The notes beneath the pieces were generated by a model. That model saw nothing but the letters and a program-made list of their open reading frames with translations, was not told the origin of the DNA and made no database searches. A DNA stretch of 64,000 nt from Candidatus Aminicenantota bacterium (GTDB taxonomy: Bacteria; Acidobacteriota; Aminicenantia; Aminicenantales; Saccharicenantaceae), in contig JACIYI010000002.1 of assembly GCA_014360005.1 (NCBI GenBank), forward strand, positions 217,766-281,765, in the 5' to 3' direction. The position numbers and the translations under genes are program-made. This document shows, piece by piece, positions 58,684 to 64,000 of this stretch. Each line of letters opens with the position of its first letter. Position 1 is the stretch's first letter.

Positions 58684-61600
58684 AGTTGCCTGAATTTTCA
58701 GTCAAAAGAAAAGTTACGGCCTCGATGATCGCCATGATCCTGGTGGTTGTCGGGTTAATTGCTTTTACCAGGCTCGGTCTGGATTTCTTCCCGGACTTAG
58801 AATATCCAACGGTTTCGGTCATTACCACTTACCGCGGGGCTTCTTCTGAAGACATCGAAAAGACCATCACTGAGCCCCTGGAGCAGGTAGTCAGTTCGGT
58901 GAGCGGGGTCAAGAAAGTTACTTCCCAGAGTTCGGAAGGCGTCTCGGTGCTGATGGTGGAGTTCGAGTGGGGCACCAACCTGGATTTTGCCGCTCAGGAC
59001 ATCCGGGACCAGATCGGGCTGTACCGGAATTTTCTCCCGACCAACGCCTCCAATCCCCTGGTGGTTAAATTCAACCTGTCTCAGTTCCCGGTGGTCTTTT
59101 ACGGCATCACGGCCAATTCAGGCTACTCCACCTATGACCTCAAAAAGCTGATTGAGGATGAGGTCAAGCCCAGGCTGGAAAGGCTGGACGGAGTGGCTTC
59201 AGCCGTAGTCTTTGCCACCGATGAACGAGAAATCCGGGTGGAGGTTGATAAGAATGCCCTGATTTCCTACAACCTGGCCCTGGACCGGGTGCTGCTGGCT
59301 CTGGCGGCCGAAAACATCAACGTGCCGGCGGGCGAGGTGGTCGAACGCCACCAGGACCTGATTGTCAGGACCCTGGGTGAATTCCGGAGCGTCGATGATG
59401 TTAGAAACGTGGTGGTCGGTCTTTCCCAGAGGGGTGAGCCGATTTACCTTAAAGATATTGCCGAGGTTAAAGATACCTTCAAGGAAACCAGAAGCGTGGC
59501 CCGGGTGCAGGAGCAGAAGGGAGTCTACCTGGTGGTCAACAAGCGTTCCGGGGCCAACACGGCCATCGTCGGTAACGCCGTTAAGAAAGAGGTGAGCAAA
59601 ATTCAACCGACCCTGCCCGGCAACATCAATTTCTACCTGGCCATGGACCAGGCTGAAATGATTAACATGGTGGCCAGCCGAACGGCCAACAACGCTCTGG
59701 TCGGGGCCCTGCTGGCCATCGTCCTGATCTTCCTCTTTCTGAGAAACTGGCGCCCGACCCTGATCATTTCTGTTGCCATTCCCCTTTCTATAATCACCAC
59801 CTTCGTGGCTCTGTATGCAGCCGGCTATACCCTTAACCTGATGACCCTGGGCGGCCTGGCTCTGGGGGTGGGCATGCTGGTGGATAATGCCATCGTGGTC
59901 ATCGAGAATACCTTCAGGCATATAGAAGAGGGAAAACAGGTGGAAGAAGCAGCTGTCCTCGGGGCCACGGAAGTGGGCATGGCCATCACTGCTTCCACTC
60001 TGACCACCATCATCGTCTTCCTGCCGGTGGTTTTTGCCGGCGGCATCACCGGCAAGCTGACTCAGCCCCTGGCCCTGACCATCGTTTTCTCCCTCGTTGC
60101 CTCGCTGTTCGTGGCCCTGACCCTGGTGCCGTTGTTCTCCTCCTTGCTTTTCAAAGCCCGGTTGAAAATGAAAGCTGAGAAAAAAGAAGCAGACGAGGAA
60201 TGTTCGGTGAAAGAACCGAGGTTTGCGGCGGCCAGAGCTTTTTACCGTAACCTGCTGGCCCAGTCTTTGAGAAAAAGGAAAACTGTCTTAATCGTGACCG
60301 TAGCCCTGTTTGTGGTGTCCCTGGTAAGCGTTGCTTTCATTGGCACCGAGTTTATGCCTCAATCGGACCGTAATTTTCTGATGGTCCGGATAAAATTGCC
60401 GGTGGGGACTTCGCTCGAAGAAACCAACCGAGTGCTTACCCAGGTGGAACAAATACTCAGACAACAGCCGGAAGTTTCCCTGGTGACGGCTCAGGCTGGT
60501 TCCAGGGCGGAAGAAGACCCGGCCGATATGGCCAGCGGCATGGGTATTACCGGAACCCATGAGGGCATGTTGATGGTCAGGCTGGTTGACCTTTCAGAGA
60601 GAAAATATACCGATGCTGAAATCCTGGAAAGGGTCAGGAAAATGCTGCCCCGACTGGAGAATTTCAAGTTTGAACAGATAAATATGGAAGCGGCCATGAT
60701 GGGCGGAGCGGCGGCCCCGGTGGAGATAAAGCTGTTCGGCAAAGACCTGGAAGTGCTGAGAGAAATCGGCGATTCCGTCGTCAAAAGAATCAGCGATGTT
60801 GAAGGTCTGCGCGACCTGACCCACAGCCTGGCTCAGGGAAAACCGGAATACCAGTTTGCCCTCGACCGGGAAAGAGCTTCCAGATTGGGGCTGGCCGTGG
60901 CCTCGGTGGCCAGCACCATCCAGACGGCCACCCAGGGGACGGTGGTCAGCCGCTACCGCGACGGCTCAGATGAAGTTAACATCAGGGTAATCCTGGCCAA
61001 GCAATACCGTGACAGCCTGGAAGAAATCAGGAAAACCCCGTTGATGTCTCCGGCAGGTAAAATAATCTTTCTGGACCAGATTGCCGACTGGCAGCGGGGT
61101 GAAGGTCCCATCCAGATCACCCGTGAAAACCAGATGCGCAAGATTTCAGTCACGGCCAATATTTCCGGGCGTGACCTGGGAAGTGTGATGCGGGATATAA
61201 GGAGTCGTCTGGGAGATATGGAAAAACAACTGCCCTCTGGCTATTTCCTGGAATACGGCGGTTCCTATGAGCAGATGATCGATGCCTTTAAGGTGCTGGC
61301 AGCGGCCCTGGCCCTGGCCATTCTCCTAGTCTACATGGTCATGGCCTCCCAGTTCGAGAACTTCCTCCATCCTTTTGTCATTATGTTCACCATTCCCCTG
61401 GCCATCATCGGAGTTATCTTCGGTCTGCTGGTTTCGGGTAAGCCGGTTAGTCTGCCGGCTCTGATAGGAGTCATCATCCTGGCCGGAATTGCCGTCAATA
61501 ATGGTATAGTCATGATTGACTATATCAACCAGCTTATCAGGCGAGGCCTGGATAAAAGAGAGGCTGTAATCAAAGGGGCGGTTACCAGATTAAGGCCGGT

Positions 61601-61796
61601 TCTGCTGACAGCCCTGACCACTATCCTGGGCATGCTGCCCATGGCTGTGTCTGGTGGTTCGGGCAGCGAATTCCGTTCACCCATGGCTGTGGCCGTAGTG
61701 GGCGGGTTGACGGCCACCACCCTGCTGACGCTGTTTATCATCCCCATTGTATACAGTATTTTTAACCGCATTTCCTTCAAGGATTTCAGGCCTTAA
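58680..61796 (+). CDS. RND-family drug/metabolite exporter (AcrB-like)
   Basis: 1038 residues, 12 transmembrane helices with two large periplasmic loops. Start MKLPEFSVKRKVTASMIAMIL is typical of the SwrC/MdtB-like branch. In TM4 the proton-relay motif is LGVGMLVDNAIVVIENTF, so Asp-Asn replaces the Asp-Asp of AcrB. In TM10 GIAVNNGIVMIDYINQ lacks the AcrB lysine. This suggests a different coupling residue set, as in several non-enteric pumps. Substrate not predictable; TetR control points to toxic compounds or envelope lipids. Confidence 0.95.
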   Translation: MKLPEFSVKRKVTASMIAMILVVVGLIAFTRLGLDFFPDLEYPTVSVITTYRGASSEDIEKTITEPLEQVVSSVSGVKKVTSQSSEGVSVLMVEFEWGTNLDFAAQDIRDQIGLYRNFLPTNASNPLVVKFNLSQFPVVFYGITANSGYSTYDLKKLIEDEVKPRLERLDGVASAVVFATDEREIRVEVDKNALISYNLALDRVLLALAAENINVPAGEVVERHQDLIVRTLGEFRSVDDVRNVVVGLSQRGEPIYLKDIAEVKDTFKETRSVARVQEQKGVYLVVNKRSGANTAIVGNAVKKEVSKIQPTLPGNINFYLAMDQAEMINMVASRTANNALVGALLAIVLIFLFLRNWRPTLIISVAIPLSIITTFVALYAAGYTLNLMTLGGLALGVGMLVDNAIVVIENTFRHIEEGKQVEEAAVLGATEVGMAITASTLTTIIVFLPVVFAGGITGKLTQPLALTIVFSLVASLFVALTLVPLFSSLLFKARLKMKAEKKEADEECSVKEPRFAAARAFYRNLLAQSLRKRKTVLIVTVALFVVSLVSVAFIGTEFMPQSDRNFLMVRIKLPVGTSLEETNRVLTQVEQILRQQPEVSLVTAQAGSRAEEDPADMASGMGITGTHEGMLMVRLVDLSERKYTDAEILERVRKMLPRLENFKFEQINMEAAMMGGAAAPVEIKLFGKDLEVLREIGDSVVKRISDVEGLRDLTHSLAQGKPEYQFALDRERASRLGLAVASVASTIQTATQGTVVSRYRDGSDEVNIRVILAKQYRDSLEEIRKTPLMSPAGKIIFLDQIADWQRGEGPIQITRENQMRKISVTANISGRDLGSVMRDIRSRLGDMEKQLPSGYFLEYGGSYEQMIDAFKVLAAALALAILLVYMVMASQFENFLHPFVIMFTIPLAIIGVIFGLLVSGKPVSLPALIGVIILAGIAVNNGIVMIDYINQLIRRGLDKREAVIKGAVTRLRPVLLTALTTILGMLPMAVSGGSGSEFRSPMAVAVVGGLTATTLLTLFIIPIVYSIFNRISFKDFRP

Positions 61797-61844
61797 GCGG
61801 AAGACGTTCCGTGTAAATAAAATAAATTATAATTTTCGACCTAA

Positions 61845-61869
61845 GGGCAGCTCCGGGCTGCCCTTTTTT
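61845..61869 (+). terminator. Intrinsic terminator of the efflux operon
   Basis: GGGCAGC-TCCGG-GCTGCCC (61845-61863) followed by TTTTTT, ~50 bases after the RND stop. Confidence 0.92.
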
Positions 61870-61979
61870 ATTTCGCCTGGCCTCACGGAAATAACTCTCG
61901 CTGAGAGAAAAAATTCTTGTTTGCTCCGCGAAGAAAAATTTATTATCCTAAATGAAAAAAGCCCTATAAGGAGGCAGGG

Positions 61980-64000
61980 GTGAGAAAACGACTGGCCTGC
62001 TTTTTTTTCATCCTGACCACTATCATCAGTTGGTCTCTTAATTTATGGCCGGCTCCGAAAAAGCTCATCTACCTTGATGCTTCCATTCTGCCCGAAGGAC
62101 GGCTTCAGAGCTGGCGGAACCTGGGTGCTCTCGGGGGGAATTTTATTCCCGTTTTTCGGACTCAGCCCACAGTAGAAGTGGTCAAGAATCAAAAGGCGGT
62201 GAACCTGACAGCCGTGGATGTCCTGCTGTGCTCAACTTTCTCCCCGCCAGCCAGCCTCAATGGACGGCAGTCCTTTACTCTCCTGGTAAAAGTACTTGGG
62301 CCCGAGCTGGCCCAGAGAGGGGTGATTCTCACCTGGTCCCAGCAGCCGGCCTCCGGGGCCAGCTTCGGCTTTGGCAAGGGAATTGAAGCTGCCTTCCACC
62401 ATTCGACCCGGGTCAAGCTCGGCTATCAACAGGGCTACCCGGAGCCCGGACTCTGGCATCTGGTGGCTTTTGTTTACGACAGGAAAACCGTTCGGGTATA
62501 CGTTGATGGCTGGCTTAAAGCTGAGACCTCGGCCGAACTCCGGATAAAACCGGATAAATATTTTTATCTCGGGGGAGAGACCGCCACCGGTCTACCCCTT
62601 CCGCTGGACCCTTTTAACGGCTACCTGGCTTCGCTGGAGTTGCTGGATGGAGCTTACAGCCAGCTTGAAATCTGGAATCTGGCCGGGCGGAAAGAGGCCA
62701 TTCCGCTCTACCCGGCTGAAAATCAAACCCTATCTGAACTGGCGTTGTCGCTGCGGTGGGAAAGGGGTGATGAGAAGGCGGTGTCTTATGCAGTCTATTT
62801 TTCCGGAGCCAGGGAGGAAGTGGAAAAGGCCAGCCCCAAAGCCCTGAAGGGAAAATTCCCGGCTGCCATTACCAGTCTGGAGGTCTCAGGCCTCAAGCCG
62901 GGCCAGACCTATTTCTGGCGGGTGGACCAGCTTGACGCCCAGGGCCGGTCCCTTCAACCTGGAATAGTCCGGCAGTTTTCCGTAGACGATGGCTCCGCCC
63001 GTGACCCCGTGCCTCACCATCTGCACGGAAGCGTCAGCCCAGAATTGAACCGCCTGGCCTGGACCCCAGGTCCCTGGGCCACCTCCCAGGATGTTTATTT
63101 CAGCCAGGACCCGAAAAAGCTGGATAAAGCCAGGCCGGTGGTCAAAGACTTAAAGCCTGGAATGAACTTTTTCTTCATTCCTGAAAAAAACCTGAAATAT
63201 GGCCAGAGCTATTTCTGGCGGGTTGACACCAGGAATGGTTCTCTTCCGGCTTCTCCTGGCCAGGTCTGGTCCTTCCGGGTCCAGGATGAACCTGATGACG
63301 ATCAGATTACCTTTCTGGTAGCGGCTGACCTTCATTACGGCGGCTCCATGAAGGCCAGGCAAATAAACAGGGAGATGGTCCTGACCATGAACAGCCTCCC
63401 CGGTCAGAACCTGCCGGAAGAATTCGGACTGAAAGGGAAAATTAATACACCCCGGGGAGTGGTTATCCTGGGGGACATTGTGGATGACGGGGGCTCACCG
63501 GAAGTCCAGAAATTCTGGCAGGAATACGTCGAAGACTTTGGACTCAAGGGCGACCGCCTGCTGGCTTTTCCGGTGTATGAAGGCTTCGGCGAACATGACG
63601 GGCCCTCTGACGGCCTGGTCCGAACTAATCTCAGAAGCCGCAACCGCCTGCGCCCCGGGCTGAGGAGCATCTCGGCCGACGGGCAGCATTATTCCTGGGA
63701 TTGGGGCAGGGTGCATTTTATCCATCTTAACCTGTATCCAGGCAGCATGGGTGAAGAGTACCTGAACATCTGGCGCCGGCGGGTCAGCGGCGATGCCCGC
63801 TATCCCAAGCGCAGTCTGGAATTTCTGATTGAAGACCTGAAGAGGAACGTCGGCTCCAGTGGCCGCCCGGTGGTAATTTTCCAGCATTATGGGTTCGATT
63901 CCTGGAGCGAGGCCTGGTGGACACAGAAGGAACGCAACGCCTTTCTCCAGGCCATTCAGCCCTATAACATCATCGCCATTTTCTGGGGGCATTCCCACGT
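61980..64000 (+). CDS. Large secreted protein with LamG-like, FN3-like and metallophosphatase domains (cut by window edge)
   Basis: 673 residues are visible, open to base 64000. It starts at a GTG (61980) with AGGAGG eight bases upstream. Signal ACFFFILTTIISWSLNLW. Residues ~80-225 look like a LamG/concanavalin-type sandwich (FTLLVKVLGPELAQRGVIL, GLWHLVAFVYDRKTVRVYVDG, YFYLGGETATG). Residues ~235-440 hold two FN3-like modules with YFWRVDQLD and YFWRVDTRN. From ~443 comes a calcineurin-like phosphoesterase: AADLHYGG, ILGDIVDDGG, GFGEHDG, FQHYGFDSW and FWGHSHV, so the metal residues are all visible. It is predicted to be extracellular or periplasmic. Substrate unknown. Confidence 0.85.
   Translation, partial: MRKRLACFFFILTTIISWSLNLWPAPKKLIYLDASILPEGRLQSWRNLGALGGNFIPVFRTQPTVEVVKNQKAVNLTAVDVLLCSTFSPPASLNGRQSFTLLVKVLGPELAQRGVILTWSQQPASGASFGFGKGIEAAFHHSTRVKLGYQQGYPEPGLWHLVAFVYDRKTVRVYVDGWLKAETSAELRIKPDKYFYLGGETATGLPLPLDPFNGYLASLELLDGAYSQLEIWNLAGRKEAIPLYPAENQTLSELALSLRWERGDEKAVSYAVYFSGAREEVEKASPKALKGKFPAAITSLEVSGLKPGQTYFWRVDQLDAQGRSLQPGIVRQFSVDDGSARDPVPHHLHGSVSPELNRLAWTPGPWATSQDVYFSQDPKKLDKARPVVKDLKPGMNFFFIPEKNLKYGQSYFWRVDTRNGSLPASPGQVWSFRVQDEPDDDQITFLVAADLHYGGSMKARQINREMVLTMNSLPGQNLPEEFGLKGKINTPRGVVILGDIVDDGGSPEVQKFWQEYVEDFGLKGDRLLAFPVYEGFGEHDGPSDGLVRTNLRSRNRLRPGLRSISADGQHYSWDWGRVHFIHLNLYPGSMGEEYLNIWRRRVSGDARYPKRSLEFLIEDLKRNVGSSGRPVVIFQHYGFDSWSEAWWTQKERNAFLQAIQPYNIIAIFWGHSH

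Overview
The window reads as a chromosomal segment of a diderm, probably anaerobic bacterium of medium-high GC. Evidence for two membranes: LolA, a TolC/RND efflux tripartite pump, an outer-membrane beta-barrel, many lipoproteins and TPR periplasmic proteins, with MurA, MurB and an AmiC-like amidase. Evidence for fermentative or hydrogen metabolism: a complete NAD-linked (group 3d) hydrogenase operon. The gene mix (PATAN-DnaJ-TPR protein, TPR lipoproteins, eukaryote-type citrate synthase) would fit an uncultured lineage near Acidobacteriota such as Aminicenantes, but no 16S gene is present and this placement is a low-confidence inference.

Layout. 1-4.8 kb (- strand): hoxF-hoxU-hoxY-hoxH and the start of a hydrogenase maturation protease. 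4.9-7.3 kb: gatC-gatA and a lipoprotein, expressed divergently from hox. 7.4-9.4 kb: tRNA-Lys, tRNA-Glu, an HD-GYP response regulator and tRNA-Val. 9.6-14.3 kb: a housekeeping run rplU-rpmA-obgE-nadD-rsfS-rlmH-dksA-comF, facing an Hsp20 gene. 14.9-17.3 kb (-): rsmI, nadE and a separate nitrilase-type amidase that looks like the missing half of a glutamine-dependent NAD synthetase. 17.4-27.7 kb: PATAN-DnaJ-TPR protein, ligA, TPR protein, murB, then a minus-strand run (DUF2520 protein, NYN nuclease, HIT, murA) and a Cys/Met-metabolism PLP enzyme. 27.9-30.9 kb (-): a small envelope module of an OB-fold-like secreted protein, an outer-membrane beta-barrel and a Gln-rich, Ca-binding secreted protein. 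The last has a textbook sigma-54 promoter and an upstream dyad/direct-repeat element. 31-36 kb: homoserine dehydrogenase, citrate synthase, LemA, HtpX.

36-39 kb is the only clearly disturbed stretch. It holds tRNA-Asp, an N-terminally deleted hydrogenase-gamma remnant followed by an intact hydrogenase protease and a tiny membrane protein, a frame-broken transposase-like relic, a 21-22 bp inverted repeat pair and then tmRNA (ssrA). 39-48 kb is core again: amidase, GerMN protein, der, a TPR lipoprotein, rhomboid, and rplM-rpsI-rpsB-tsf-pyrH-frr. 48-51 kb (-): lolA, ECF sigma factor, anti-sigma factor and a bactofilin-like membrane protein, a probable envelope-stress unit. 51-55 kb: TPR protein, AMMECR1, a degenerate MPN-like protein, a glyoxalase-II-like hydrolase, XerD-type recombinase and a secreted protein. 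55.4-61.9 kb: TetR-TolC-MFP-RND operon with a palindromic operator and a strong terminator. 62-64 kb: the start of a large secreted LamG/FN3-like/metallophosphatase protein cut by the window edge.

A recurring feature is sigma-70-type promoters whose -10 box lies 6-15 bases before the start codon (gatC, nitrilase, murB, rlmH), implying leaderless or very short-leader mRNAs. The most promising new biology is the sigma-54-controlled Gln-rich/beta-barrel/OB-fold module and the second, decayed hydrogenase locus.
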